Assembly: GCA_949128115.1 (NCBI GenBank)
Contig: OX421965.1
Coordinates: 33,661,681-33,725,680, forward strand
From: Anaspis maculata
Taxonomy: Eukaryota > Arthropoda > Insecta > Coleoptera > Scraptiidae
DNA length: 64,000 nt
Direction: 5' to 3'
How positions within the stretch are numbered: position 1 is the stretch's first letter; each line of letters opens with the position of its first letter. The position numbers and the translations under genes were made by a program. This document shows, piece after piece, positions 1 through 10,843 of the stretch. The notes beneath the pieces are model-generated. The model searched no databases, was not told the origin of the DNA, and saw nothing but the letters and a program-made list of their open reading frames with translations.

Positions 1-917
1 TTAAAACAATAACTCTTGGATTAGGAAAGCAGCAAGCGACAGTCAGAAATAAAATTCACAACAACAATCAAAAACTTTAATGCAAAACAAAGAAAAAAAC
101 ACAAACAGACAGAATTACAAAACAATAAAAAAAAAACAATGTGAATTAAATGAAATGAAAAATCCGAGTGGTTCTGATCGGGGGCAGATTCGCTGGCGCC
201 AAGTGGCGTCCTGAAAACGAGACGAACTGCACTGAAGGTATACACCCCGGCAAACGGGAATAAACGGTAAATGGTAAAAACAATGGAAAATATGGAACTT
301 ACGGGATCTTATTCGGTGGCGGCGTCGTCCTGGCGGAGTCCGAAGGCGGCGTCGTGGTGGATGGCCGTTCTGGTGGTGGATTTCCTGGTGAAATGCACGA
401 GTGCCCGTGTTCGTCACCAAAATGGCGGACGAACGACTCGATCCCGTCCGAAACTGGAGCTTTGTGTGCGGCTGGCTGATCCAAGCCGCTCCCCGGTGAA
501 AGCGGTGAAAACTGCCGCTTTCTGGACTTGGAGATGCTGCAGAGCTCCTCCAGGAGTCACTATCGGACGCGATGGGCCTTGGATGGGCTTCTGGTCGAGT
601 ACGAATGTACGCCGATGGCACGACAAGATGGCCGCGAGAACGATGACCAAAAAAAAGACGGCGTGGCTTCCCGCTCGACGTACGGAGATCAACGCCGCTT
701 CGAACGAAGCGGCAAAGGCACGAGCGGAAAGAAAGCCGAAGAATGCCGAAGACGGCCGAAGAAAGTGCTGGAGCTCGTTTACGCTTGCGCCTGACAGCCA
801 AGTGCCAGGCACACCGAACAGGGGGTGAGGGGTGAGGACTTGGACGACACAGGGATATTTTGGGTTGCATACCCTCAGTGCACACGAATGCAGTGTTCAA
901 TGAACGGGGCCGAGACA
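1..917 (-). repeat. 3' LTR of the BEL/Pao element (truncated by window edge)
   Basis: Base 1 aligns with 6533 and base 917 with 7449, a constant offset of 6532. It ends in the same GAGACA (TGTCTC on the coding strand) as the other LTR. The first 48 bp of the repeat are outside the window. ORFs on both strands inside it are identical in the two LTRs and are not considered genes. Confidence 0.95.
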
Positions 918-927
918 TACTCCCCAC
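918..927 (-). promoter_or_regulatory. Polypurine tract candidate of the BEL/Pao element
   Basis: On the minus strand a purine-rich run (GGTGGGGAG) sits immediately before the TGTCTC start of the 3' LTR, where plus-strand DNA priming occurs in LTR elements. Position supports it more than sequence. Confidence 0.6.
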
Positions 928-1036
928 CAAAATACCACTCGGGGTATTTTCAAAGTTCAAAAATTAATGAAATCAAACATGATACAAAAAGAAAGAGCAT
1001 AGTGAGAACAATGACGGAAGTGAAAACACAGAATGC

Positions 1037-4000
1037 TCACTGTCCTGAAGGGAGGGGACAAAGTTTGACCATTGGGCGTCGCAGAACGTCGCGTTGAGTA
1101 CGGACATCTGCGACACGACAAATGCCATCTTTGCCGGGGAAGAGTTTTGAAATTCTGCCTAACCTCCACTTCAGAGGGGGAGCGTTTTCGTCCTTGATGA
1201 GGACTAAAGACCCCACATCTGCGGATTCAAGGTGACGTGACTTGTGCCACTTGCCGCGTTGGTACAGCGTGTGTAGATATTCGTCGCGCCAACGCGCCCA
1301 GAAACGCTGTTGCATGGATTGGACCAACTGCCATCGCGACAACCTGCTGATCTTGAGGTGGGACAAATCTGGGTCAGGTGGGGCCGTTAACGGCTCGAGC
1401 GTCAAAAAATGACCAGGCGTCAATGGGCACAGATCATTTGGATCCGAGCCCAGCTCCGAAAGTGGCCGTGAGTTGAGCAACGCTTCAACTTGGGTGACCA
1501 ACGTGGTCAGCTCTTCAAAGGTGAGTATTTGATCACCTATCACGCGAGATAGATGAGTTTTGACAGCCTTTATGCCGCTTTCCCACAGCCCGCCAAAGTG
1601 GGGACTGGAGGGAGGAATGAAGCGCCAAGTGATGGCTTCGGATTCCGCGGCGAGTTGCATTGACATCGTCAATTGCCTATGAGCTCCGACAAAGTTTGTG
1701 CCATTGTCGCTATAGATGGTAGAGCAACGACCGCGCCGGGCAATGAATCTGCGCAAGGCAGCGAGGAAAGCATCTGTTGAGAGATCGGAGGCAACCTCGA
1801 CGTGCAATGCCTTGGTGGCGAAGCACACGAAAAGACAGATGTACGCCTTCGTAGTTCTGACACCGCGAGCGCGTGACATGAGGATTGGAAAAGGGCCACC
1901 ATAGTCGAGCCCGACGCAGCTAAAAGGTTTTAGCTGAGAAATTCGCGCCGAGGGGAGGTCGCCCATGGTGGGAGAAAAAGTTTGCGGCTTAGTCCGGAAG
2001 CACCGGTAACACGATGCAAGATAGTGCCGTACCGCGCGTCGCGTGGACAATATCCAAAAATTTTGCTGCAGGAGATAGCAGGTATTGTTGAGTCCCGGGT
2101 GGCAATGTCGGGAATGAACTTGTCGAATGACGAGTCCTGTCAAGACGTGACGAGATGGAAGAAGAGCAGGGTGTCTGGTTGCAAATGGCAACTCATGACA
2201 ATGCTTCAAACGTCCGCCGACGCGGAGAACATCGTCACGATCGAGAAAGGGTGAAAGTTTTCGAAAGGGTCTTGAACAGGGTTTGCCGTTGCGTAACGAC
2301 GCGATTTCGACGGCAAATACCTTCTGCTGTACATGTTTGACAATGTACAACAAGGCAAAATGGAGTTCTGTATCCGAGAGAGGTCCTGTGAACTTCTCAT
2401 CGGACTTGCATTTGCAGAACCGATAGAAATAGGCGACAGCGCCCTGAATCTTCCGTAAGGAGGATATGCGCAAAAAGAGGTCGTCGATGTCAATCGGCGG
2501 CGGCTGCGGCACACGCACGACCAAAGCGAGCTTTCGCTCTTCAGACGCAACGTCTGGGGAGGACACGGAGAATTTGTCATCCGGCCATGTGTCATCCGCT
2601 GATGACAGAAAAGGTGGGCCAGACCACCAGAGGGAGCACGAGAGCATGTCTTCGGGAAACAATCCGCGCGAAGCTGGGTCGGCGGGATTGTCCGATGTTG
2701 AGACATGTCTCCAACACTGAGGCGGGACACGCTGTTGAATATGCTCAACACGGTGAGCAACAAATGTTTTCCAGCGGTGCGAAGAGGAACGCAGCCAGCT
2801 GAGAACAACCGTAGAATCGGTCCACGCAAATATGGCATCGAATTGTACGGTTCCTGCGAGCGCTGCAACGGTGAAGGCAACGAGATTGGAAAGTAGGACC
2901 GCTGCACACAATTCGAGACGGGGTACGGTCAGCAATTTGACTGGAGCCACCTTTGATTTGGCGGTTAGGAGACGAATGGTGGGAACACCATTTCGAAGGT
3001 AACGAACGTACAACACGCTCGCGTACCCAGATTCCGATGCGTCGCAAAAGGCGTGCAACTGGCACCTGTCTGCAGGCGACGGAAAAGTATGCCGTGGAAT
3101 TTGCAACCGCGAAAGTTGCGATAGCTCGGATTGAAAACGCAACCACTGCTGACATACGATGTCTGGAGGGGTGTCGTCCCAATCAAGGCCAAGTTTCCAT
3201 AACCGTTGGATTAAATGTTTGGCGAAAAATGCAACAGGGCACAGAAAGCCGAGCGGATCGTAAATCCGAGCCACCTCCGACAAGATGGACCGTTTTGTGC
3301 ACGGTAGTTCATTTGGATGAACCGTGAATGAAAAGGTGTCTGTTGCCGCTTGCCACTGGAGGCCAAGAATTTTTACAGTATTGTCAGCAACGTCACTGAA
3401 AGTGGACGGCTGAGTTCGAACGTGATCAAGTGGTATGTCTTGCAGCACATCAGGGTGATTGCTTGCCCACTTGCGCAATTCAAAGCAACCCGATTGGAGC
3501 AGGTTGATTAGCTGCGTTTGTAATTCCCGTGCTGATTCCACGGAGTTCGCACCGCAAAGTAGATCGTCTACATACAAATTACGGCGAATTGCCTGCGAAG
3601 CCAATGGAAACTTCGAGGCGCTTTGTTCTGCCAAGTGAAGCAACGTGCGAACCGCTAGAAACGGTGCCGAAGAAACACCATATGTAATGGTGTTCAATTG
3701 GTACGTTTCAATGGGTCGATCAGGGGAGAAACGAAAGCGAATGAGTTGATACTTGCGATGTTCGGGCGAGATAAGTATCTGCCGATACATCTGACGGATG
3801 TCACAAGTAAAAACGATCGGCTCACACCGAAACTGCAGTAGCAAAGCTGCTATGTCCTGTTGTAACTTAGGACCGACGAGAAGCGTCTCGTTGAGAGATA
3901 AATGATTCGGCGCTTGCGCCGAAGCATCAAAAACGACGCGAATTTTCGGCTTGTCGTCTTCGATCTTGACGATCGGATGATGAGGGATGTAATACGCCTC

Positions 4001-6235
4001 AGAATCTGGAGGTTCTGCGTCCAGCAAGGTCATGTGACCTAGGTCGAGGTAGTCGCGCATGAATGCTATGTACAGATCACGGAGTGTGTCCTGACGGACC
4101 AGGCGACGTTCGATAGCTAACCAACGGCGGTCAGCCATAGACCTGCAATGTTCAAAGGTGGGGGACTCCCTTTTGAAGGGAAGCGAAACCCCAAAACGAC
4201 CTGACGGACAACGGTAGACAGAGTCCCGGAAACAAATTTCTGCACGTTCATCATCTGGGGACAAACGTGTTTTGGACGATGGTGACGAGATTTCCTCTAC
4301 TTCCCAAAATTTGTGCAGAGACTCGTCGATTCCAGTTGGAGTGCAAACCAAAAAGGAATGCAGAGGTTTTGACGGGGTTTGAAAGGGACCGAGAAGAGCC
4401 CAGCCAAAAATGGTGTTTATGGCAACAGGCTGTGACGGACCTGACGAGACGATTCCCTCTTTCACGACTGACGGATAAACGTCGGCGCCCAACAACACTT
4501 GAATGGGGCCTGGCTTGAACCATGTGGGATCCGCCAGATTCGATAAGTTCAAGTGGAATTGATCCGGGTTCAAAGCGGTGTCTGGCAGGTTACCACAAAT
4601 CCTGCGCAGGACAATTAACTCCAATTCAGGGATTGGGAGAGACTCATCATCAGCCTTGACCTGGCAAGTGACTGTGCCACACGTCGAATTGGCGGGGGTG
4701 AGACCCAAGCCAAAAACGGGCACATTGTGATTTGATGGGGATAGACCCAATTTGCGCACGCAGGAGTCCAAAATAAACGATGCCTGACTGGCAGGGTCTA
4801 TGAGCGCACGGAGGCTTTGGTAGCCTCCCCACCGGTCACGAACGTGAACGATTGCCGTGGCCAACAAAACATGAGCTGCCTTGAGGCTTGAGGCGAGATT
4901 CGTCACCGAATTCGCGACATTTTCTGGAAGACCAGGGGAAACGATTTGCGGTAATTCAACTGGATTCGATAAAGAACTGGGTGACTCATGACCTGCAGTT
5001 CTATGTGGCTTGTGGAAGTGCAGCAAGGTGTGATGCCTTGCGTGGCACTGCCGACACGAATACGACGATGGACATTTTGGAGCGCCGTGATTGGTGCTCA
5101 AGCAGTTGAGACAGAGCCTTTTCTGTTTGACCGCCAAATATCTGTCATTTGGGGACATTGACAGAAAAGTCTTGCACGCGGTGACTCTATGACTTCTCGC
5201 CCCACAATGAGAACATGCTGACTCATGCGACGTCGCTGGGGCAGATGAAGTCTGAGACACCAACGTATGTGAGGCCCACGACTTGCGGCTGACCTCGGGC
5301 TTCACGGTAACGGTGTTTGCCCGTGTGGAGCGGGAGTTCGATTGCGTTTTAGAATTTAAGGCAGTTGCCTCGAAAGCCTTGCATTGGTCGAGCACGAAAG
5401 ACTTGACGTCTTCGTATTTGGGGAAGGGGGTGCCAGCTGACTGCACCTCGAAACGTTTTCGCGTCGACTCATCGAGTTTCTGGAGCAGCATGCCCGACAG
5501 GGTGAAATCCCACAGGTCGATATGCGGATACTGCTCGAGCGCCACTAAATTTTCGTTGAACGTGTTCACAAGATGGCGAAGCGCTTGCGCGGAGTCAGAT
5601 GTGACGGAGGAGGCGTTCATCATCGACTGCCAGTAAAAAGTGACTAGCACGCGGTCGTTCTGGTATCTCTCAACCAACGAGTCGAACGCAATTATGTAAT
5701 TATCTCCCGTCAATGGCAGGTGTTTAACCATTGAGAGAGGTTCACCAGATAAAGACGAGATCAGATACTGAAACCGTTCAATATCTGAGAGAGACTGGTT
5801 TCTGTGTATTAACGCCGTGAATAGATCATAGTATGGTGGCCATGATTTTAACTTTCCGTCGAACAACGGCAACGCGATTTTTGGCAATCGGACATTGCTC
5901 CGGCCTGTCTCGAACCAAGTTTGCGAGGCTTGGCGAGAGAGCGAGGAAGTCGGCTCTGAATTCGCAAACGAGGCTTTTACCGCAGCAAGTTTGCCATACA
6001 AGCTGTCTGCCCGGAGTGTACGTTCAAGAAATGTAGCCTTCTGCTCCTCGGAGGCACTGGGGAGAGGGGCAGTGTTGACCGTGCTCTTGAAACCGTTGTA
6101 AATTTCCGCCGCAATGTCAAACGTGGCTAAAAATGCCGGTTGGAGGCTTGGCTCGGTGGTAGCTGTGACGCCTTGTTCCAGAAGGGGCTCAAGGCGCGCA
6201 ATAGCTATCGCGATGGACGATAAAGTTGCGTCCAT
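1037..6235 (-). CDS. BEL/Pao gag-pol polyprotein
   Basis: One open frame of about 1,732 codons from the ATG at 6233-6235 (MDATLSS); the frame is open 10 codons further upstream but without an ATG. In order: a gag-like region with a DUF1759-type segment (about 125-210), CCHC-like knuckles (about 335-400), an aspartic protease around residue 480 with core IDPASQASF, reverse transcriptase with YVDD near 888, RNase H with FCDASES near 1065, and an integrase with an HHCC-like zinc region, GLDYGG, YSDNGTNF near 1510 and a GLWESGIK glutamate. A C-terminal DUF5641-like tail closes it. All catalytic motifs are present without stop or frameshift, so the copy may be active. The protease has D-P-A where D-S/T-G is usual. 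The product copies and integrates the element; no host role is implied. Confidence 0.95.
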   Translation of the reverse strand: MDATLSSIAIAIARLEPLLEQGVTATTEPSLQPAFLATFDIAAEIYNGFKSTVNTAPLPSASEEQKATFLERTLRADSLYGKLAAVKASFANSEPTSSLSRQASQTWFETGRSNVRLPKIALPLFDGKLKSWPPYYDLFTALIHRNQSLSDIERFQYLISSLSGEPLSMVKHLPLTGDNYIIAFDSLVERYQNDRVLVTFYWQSMMNASSVTSDSAQALRHLVNTFNENLVALEQYPHIDLWDFTLSGMLLQKLDESTRKRFEVQSAGTPFPKYEDVKSFVLDQCKAFEATALNSKTQSNSRSTRANTVTVKPEVSRKSWASHTLVSQTSSAPATSHESACSHCGARSHRVTACKTFLSMSPNDRYLAVKQKRLCLNCLSTNHGAPKCPSSYSCRQCHARHHTLLHFHKPHRTAGHESPSSLSNPVELPQIVSPGLPENVANSVTNLASSLKAAHVLLATAIVHVRDRWGGYQSLRALIDPASQASFILDSCVRKLGLSPSNHNVPVFGLGLTPANSTCGTVTCQVKADDESLPIPELELIVLRRICGNLPDTALNPDQFHLNLSNLADPTWFKPGPIQVLLGADVYPSVVKEGIVSSGPSQPVAINTIFGWALLGPFQTPSKPLHSFLVCTPTGIDESLHKFWEVEEISSPSSKTRLSPDDERAEICFRDSVYRCPSGRFGVSLPFKRESPTFEHCRSMADRRWLAIERRLVRQDTLRDLYIAFMRDYLDLGHMTLLDAEPPDSEAYYIPHHPIVKIEDDKPKIRVVFDASAQAPNHLSLNETLLVGPKLQQDIAALLLQFRCEPIVFTCDIRQMYRQILISPEHRKYQLIRFRFSPDRPIETYQLNTITYGVSSAPFLAVRTLLHLAEQSASKFPLASQAIRRNLYVDDLLCGANSVESARELQTQLINLLQSGCFELRKWASNHPDVLQDIPLDHVRTQPSTFSDVADNTVKILGLQWQAATDTFSFTVHPNELPCTKRSILSEVARIYDPLGFLCPVAFFAKHLIQRLWKLGLDWDDTPPDIVCQQWLRFQSELSQLSRLQIPRHTFPSPADRCQLHAFCDASESGYASVLYVRYLRNGVPTIRLLTAKSKVAPVKLLTVPRLELCAAVLLSNLVAFTVAALAGTVQFDAIFAWTDSTVVLSWLRSSSHRWKTFVAHRVEHIQQRVPPQCWRHVSTSDNPADPASRGLFPEDMLSCSLWWSGPPFLSSADDTWPDDKFSVSSPDVASEERKLALVVRVPQPPPIDIDDLFLRISSLRKIQGAVAYFYRFCKCKSDEKFTGPLSDTELHFALLYIVKHVQQKVFAVEIASLRNGKPCSRPFRKLSPFLDRDDVLRVGGRLKHCHELPFATRHPALLPSRHVLTGLVIRQVHSRHCHPGLNNTCYLLQQNFWILSTRRAVRHYLASCYRCFRTKPQTFSPTMGDLPSARISQLKPFSCVGLDYGGPFPILMSRARGVRTTKAYICLFVCFATKALHVEVASDLSTDAFLAALRRFIARRGRCSTIYSDNGTNFVGAHRQLTMSMQLAAESEAITWRFIPPSSPHFGGLWESGIKAVKTHLSRVIGDQILTFEELTTLVTQVEALLNSRPLSELGSDPNDLCPLTPGHFLTLEPLTAPPDPDLSHLKISRLSRWQLVQSMQQRFWARWRDEYLHTLYQRGKWHKSRHLESADVGSLVLIKDENAPPLKWRLGRISKLFPGKDGICRVADVRTQRDVLRRPMVKLCPLPSGQ

Positions 6236-6459
6236 TGTGTACGACACAAAGAAAAATGAAAACAAAGCAACTGACCCTTAGGTTGGCGTACCTGAATGGC
6301 GAACCCAACCCAGGTGAAAAAGTGCGAATGAGACGGGCGAAAAACGAATTGATCAACACGCTGGACCAACGCACAAGTGTCACGTGGGTTTGACCCGTGA
6401 CTTTAAAGTTTCAATAGTGAGGCGAATTAAATTCCTGACTGTACCATGCTTAGCCTGTA

Positions 6460-6477
6460 TCCGGCTACGAAGGACCA
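6460..6477 (-). promoter_or_regulatory. Primer-binding site, tRNA-Tyr-like
   Basis: The plus-strand sequence TCCGGCTACGAAGGACCA resembles a tRNA 3' end finishing in CCA, so the minus strand can pair with it. It resembles the tRNA-Tyr 3' end with one base of difference. It lies 7 bp from the inner end of the 5' LTR, as expected for first-strand priming. The tRNA identity is recalled from family knowledge, not searched. Confidence 0.7.
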
Positions 6478-6484
6478 ATTCATA

Positions 6485-7449
6485 TGTTAGCGCGGTACAC
6501 ATAAAGACGGCAGCCTTCCGGTGAAGGCTGCATTAAAACAATAACTCTTGGATTAGGAAAGCAGCAAGCGACAGTCAGAAATAAAATTCACAACAACAAT
6601 CAAAAACTTTAATGCAAAACAAAGAAAAAAACACAAACAGACAGAATTACAAAACAATAAAAAAAAAACAATGTGAATTAAATGAAATGAAAAATCCGAG
6701 TGGTTCTGATCGGGGGCAGATTCGCTGGCGCCGAGTGGCGTCCTGAAAACGAGACGAACTGCACTGAAGGTATACACCCCGGCAAACGGGAATAAACGGT
6801 AAATGGTAAAAACAATGGAAAATATGGAACTTACGGGATCTTATTCGGTGGCGGCGTCGTCCTGGCGGAGTCCGAAGGCGGCGTCGTGGTGGATGGCCGT
6901 TCTGGTGGTGGATTTCCTGGTGAAATGCACGAGTGCCCGTGTTCGTCACCAAAATGGCGGACGAACGACTCGATCCCGTCCGAAACTGGAGCTTTGTGTG
7001 CGGCTGGCTGATCCAAGCCGCTCCCCGGTGAAAGCGGTGAAAACTGCCGCTTTCTGGACTTGGAGATGCTGCAGAGCTCCTCCAGGAGTCACTATCGGAC
7101 GCGATGGGCCTTGGATGGGCTTCTGGTCGAGTACGAATGTACGCCGATGGCACGACAAGATGGCCGCGAGAACGATGACCAAAAAAAAGACGGCGTGGCT
7201 TCCCGCTCGACGTACGGAGATCAACGCCGCTTCGAACGAAGCGGCAAAGGCACGAGCGGAAAGAAAGCCGAAGAATGCCGAAGACGGCCGAAGAAAGTGC
7301 TGGAGCTCGTTTACGCTTGCGCCTGACAGCCAAGTGCCAGGCACACCGAACAGGGGGTGAGGGGTGAGGACTTGGACGACACAGGGATATTTTGGGTTGC
7401 ATACCCTCAGTGCACACGAATGCAGTGTTCAATGAACGGGGCCGAGACA
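6485..7449 (-). repeat. 5' LTR of the BEL/Pao element (complete)
   Basis: 965 bp, beginning TGTCTC on the coding strand at 7449 and ending CA at 6485. It carries the promoter of the element. It is nearly identical to 1-917. Its outer border abuts a LINE RT reading frame. Confidence 0.92.
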
Positions 7450-7755
7450 CTCACTGTGTCAAAAGCCTTGGCCAAGTCGACGAAGACACAGATGGACAGA
7501 ACCCCAGTATCTAGTGAATTGTAAATTTTTGAAATAAGATCCGCCATTGCATCATCTGTCGACTTAGCTGCCCTGAAGCCAAATTGTTCCCTGGCAATGA
7601 TCTGGAACTTATCCAGATAAGAGAGAAATCTGGTTCTCAGAATAGTTTTAAATATCTTGCCGAGACTGCTTATTATGGATATTGGTCTATAATTTGAGCA
7701 TTCCTTCTCATCCCCAGATTTAAAGATAGAAGTTACTATTGCATACTTCAATGCT
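7450..7755 (-). pseudogene. LINE ORF2 fragment: reverse transcriptase core
   Basis: The minus-strand frame reads IFKSGDEKECSNYRPISII, then a QFGFR segment and VDLAKAFDTV. These are RT blocks up to the first catalytic aspartate region of non-LTR enzymes. It stops at the BEL LTR border (7449), so the YxDD part is outside the window. At its upstream edge it meets the TIR element at 7759-9639. Confidence 0.88.
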
Positions 7756-7758
7756 TTA

Positions 7759-9639
7759 TAGCCCAGGCATATTAGGTTTTAACCCGCAACAAATTCCCAC
7801 AATGCTGAAATTTGGTATACGGGCCTTGTAAGACCTAAGGAATAACATACCAAAATACTCGGGGGCACACCCTTGTGCGTCATTGATTGTGGGGGAGGGG
7901 GCTAAATATTGCCATTTTAAATGCGTAAATGACACCCTGTAGCTTATATAAATGAAAAAAATCTGATTTAGATGCCTCAAGGCTTCACAATATTTGCTTG
8001 ACGTTTGAATTGTTGATAAGTAGTTTGGGTTGCCTGGAAAAAAAAAGAAGATCGAAAAAATTTATTTCGTTTTTCTTTCAAAAACCTCGAATTGATATCG
8101 GCAAGTGTGATATCGTTTCCAACTAAATCTTGGCCTCTGATATCAAATATGGTGTTCAAAATTGAATTGAAACACGATTAAAAAAGTTTTACTGAAAAAA
8201 CGACGATTTTTGCCATCTGAAATTGTTGTTTTGTAATTTCGGTTTCCGTATGGTTAGAATCATCTCAATTGAGTATTTCCAACAGAATTCATTGTTCTTA
8301 ACCATTTTATACCTGAAAACGATAAAAACAATGTGCCTGTATTCAATACAAGATCAGAAAATTGATCTGTTGTGAAAGTGATTATATGCCCAATTTTCTC
8401 CCGAAAATGCATACAATTTTTGCAGTTCTTTTTTTTTACTGATGAATGATGGAGCGGTTCCACTGTTTTTGTGTGTAATACTAAGCGAAGTTCTTCCTCT
8501 ATCAGAAAATACCAGAAGCTATTGTATCTATCGGGCAATAGAAACATAAAATCATCTTTTCTGTAGCCGTTATTCCATTTTCAAAAAAAAAAAGTAGGTG
8601 TAAAACTTGTTTAATAAAAAATTGATGCTCTGACTTTTTAATATAAATAGCCGTAAGCAATTGATGCTGTTTTTGTCCAAGATAAACATAAATATAGTAT
8701 TTGTCGGTAATTTTTATTTTTGACAGCTTCAGACAATGATGCCCTTAAATGAAGAAACCACAATTTTTTTTGTAGAGAATTCATTATTTTCGGGATGAGC
8801 ACTGTCAATATCAACTATTCACTCATCAGTCTCATCACTTGGGTCTGTTTCAAAGATAGGAAGAAGAACCTATTAACAATGCTCAGCTTTATTGGCCATC
8901 ACAAAATATTCTTACATGTTTCTCATTCAAAGATCCAGGAGAGAAATTCCACCTTGCGCGTACTATTCACGCCACTATCAAGCAGAAATGTTTCATGGCT
9001 ACCGGAGTCCACTTCATAGGCAACAATATACTGTGTTTCCTTTGAGACCCACCTTTTATTGTTGAAATGATTGGTTCGTCCACAGGAACAGTTTTAGAGA
9101 AAAGTGTCTGGGTGAATTTTTTGACTACATATTCAAAGCCCCAAAATCGTAGGAGGCACAGGGGTGTAAGTCCAAATATTTTGATATATTCTTGCTTAGG
9201 GATCATACAAGTTATATATCTATATTCAACTTTGTGCGACATTGCTTGAGGCTTTAAATTCTCACATGGTTTTTCCTGAAATATCCGGGCGACAAATTAA
9301 CACTCAGCCGCCTTTCCCGCAGAACTAACCAATCGGAAGAGTTACAAAGGCTCCCCCACACATTTAAGCACTAACAACAAATCTCTTTTGTTCATTTGAA
9401 ACATATCTTATATCGATCGGATACTCCGTTCACTTGCAGGAACAGCTTGGAGATAGGTATCTCTCTAATTCTTAGAACTTGACCTTTGAGGATGAAAATC
9501 AAAGGACGCACGAGGGTGTGTAAGTCCGAGTATTTTGATATGTTGTTCCGTAGGTCCAATAGAACATATATACCAAAATTCAGCTTTGAGGGAATTTGTT
9601 ACGGGTTACCACGATATTTCGACTAAAATGCCTGGGCTA
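7759..9639. mobile_element. 1.88-kb TIR element in the LINE RT domain
   Basis: Ends are TAGCCCAGGCAT...TGCCTGGGCTA, with arms of about 130 bp (7759-7890 and 9500-9639) that share further inverted blocks. A TTA duplication flanks it (7756-7758, 9640-9642), and the LINE frame continues across when the element and one TTA are ignored. Part of the right arm is repeated at about 9075-9300, giving two direct copies of the subterminal region. No transposase is recognisable. A 3-bp TWA target would fit PIF/Harbinger, but TA cannot be excluded. Confidence 0.8.
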
Positions 9640-9642
9640 TTA

Positions 9643-9813
9643 GGGAATACACCTGTTCGAATGGACTTGTTGATAAGAAAGCAAAGTGGTTCTGAAATGT
9701 ATAAAGCAATGAATTTTAGCAGTTCGGTTTTTAATCCATCGACGCCAGGTGCCTTCCCTGACTTTAATGACATAATAGTTCTTATAACTTTCTCGGTATT
9801 TGTCTCTGCGACG
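9643..9813 (-). pseudogene. LINE ORF2 fragment: N-terminal RT block
   Basis: The minus-strand frame contains LKSGKAPGVDGLKTELLKF, the characteristic first conserved block of LINE reverse transcriptases. It is cut off by the TIR element at 7759-9639 on one side and the mariner remnant at 9816-10567 on the other. The frame is open within the piece. Confidence 0.88.
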
Positions 9814-9815
9814 TA

Positions 9816-10567
9816 AAGGGTGTTTTTTTTAAAGTTGAGCGGTTTTGATTCATTTCTATGATGTTCCTAGATGTCAAACAGCTTCATATGTCACATCATT
9901 TTGTAGCTATAAGTTCCAAGTTTTGTACGACATGGAGCGCTGGCCCATTGATGATCGCGTAAGAACAGTACAGCTGTTTATAAGAAATAAAAGAAAATGG
10001 CAACACAGTTACCATCAATTCTTATCGAAATGCAGAAATGCTCCAGACATTTTTAGGTGATGCTATGAATCAGCTGCAGCTTCCTGGTGGTATGTGGTTC
10101 CAACAGGATGGAGCAAGGCCTCATACAGCCAACGTGAGCATGAATCTATTGAGAGAAATGTTTCCAAATCGACTTGTTTCGCAAAATGGAGACGTTGCTT
10201 ATCCAGCGCACTCTCCAGATTTGAGCGTCCTGGATTACTTTTTATGAGGATTTCTGAAATCCAAAGTCTTCATAAATCCTATGCAAGATTTGGATGACCT
10301 CAAAAACAAAATTCGACTGGCCATTGCCGAGATTCACGCTGAAATGTGTCGCTGTGCAATGCACGATTTATCGCAGCGGGCGGAAATTTGCGTTCAAAGA
10401 CGTGGGGGTCATTTATTGGATGAAATCTTTAAAGCAAATTAGTGTAAGTTTCAATATAAAATCTTGAATGTTTGCTCTTTGTCCACAACATACTATGGAT
10501 AAATTCCTTTGGCTAGTTAATTTTTTATTGAACTTTATAACCGCTCAGCTTTAAAAAAAACACCCTT
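9816..10567 (+). mobile_element. Mariner-like element, internally deleted
   Basis: Ends AAGGGTGTTTTTTTTAAAG and its inverted match ending CACCCTT, each followed by AGCGGTT-like subterminal sequence, are flanked by TA at 9814-9815 and 10568-10569. The 752-bp element lies inside the LINE ORF2. It holds a broken transposase. Removing it restores the LINE reading frame, which supports the borders. Confidence 0.92.
9931..10441 (+). pseudogene. Mariner transposase remnant (DD41D-type spacing)
   Basis: A short N-terminal helix-turn-helix stretch (MERWPIDDRVRTVQLF) is followed, after an internal deletion and frame change, by the catalytic region: MWFQQDGARPHTAN and AHSPDLSVLDYF. The Asp of QQDGA and the Asp of LDYF are separated by 41 residues, the spacing of the rosa-type DD41D mariner group. 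A TGA replaces the expected tryptophan just after LDYFL (near 10245). The C-terminal part runs to a stop at 10441. The enzyme cannot be functional. Confidence 0.85.
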
Positions 10568-10569
10568 TA

Positions 10570-10661
10570 TATTGAATGCAATGAATGTGCCCTACCGAAA
10601 CGATGATTTGCCGTGTGTTTAATTTTGTCAGCTAAAGCTTTATCTATTTTGCTAAAATAAC
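10570..10661 (-). pseudogene. LINE ORF2 fragment: linker before RT
   Basis: The minus strand reads SYFSKIDKALADKIKH followed by a short His-rich stretch, typical of the segment between endonuclease and RT. It connects in frame with the LINE pieces beyond the mariner on one side and beyond the 6.6-kb TIR element on the other. Confidence 0.75.
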
Positions 10662-10843
10662 TATTAGTGCAGTAAAGATAGGCAAAAAAGACCCCAAACC
10701 TTGAAAAAATTAATTCATGAAATTTTATAGCAGATATCGATTCAGAATTTCATTCTCTACCACATACTCAAAATCTCCGGAAATCCCAGTTGAGCATTCT
10801 TCTTGCGGCGCTGTCAAAGTATATCATGTTTGCTGCAACTAGT

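Larger units (their letters stand above)
1..7449 (-). mobile_element. BEL/Pao LTR retrotransposon, near complete
   Basis: Minus-strand element with 5' LTR at 6485-7449, primer-binding site at 6460-6477, one gag-pol ORF at 1037-6235, a purine-rich tract at 918-927 and 3' LTR at 1-917. The window cuts about 48 bp from the end of the 3' LTR. LTR ends are TG...CA on the coding strand. By eye the LTRs differ at one base over 917 (A at 201, G at 6733), so the insertion is recent. The right end interrupts a LINE reverse-transcriptase frame at 7449/7450. The left target duplication lies outside the window. No envelope-like ORF is seen. Confidence 0.95.

Noticed and set aside
115..960. Long ORFs on both strands in the LTR (281 and 185 codons), repeated at 6647-7450 and 6803-7360
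   Set aside because: They overlap each other, lie wholly in the LTRs and are identical in both copies, so they reflect GC-rich sequence without stops, not genes.
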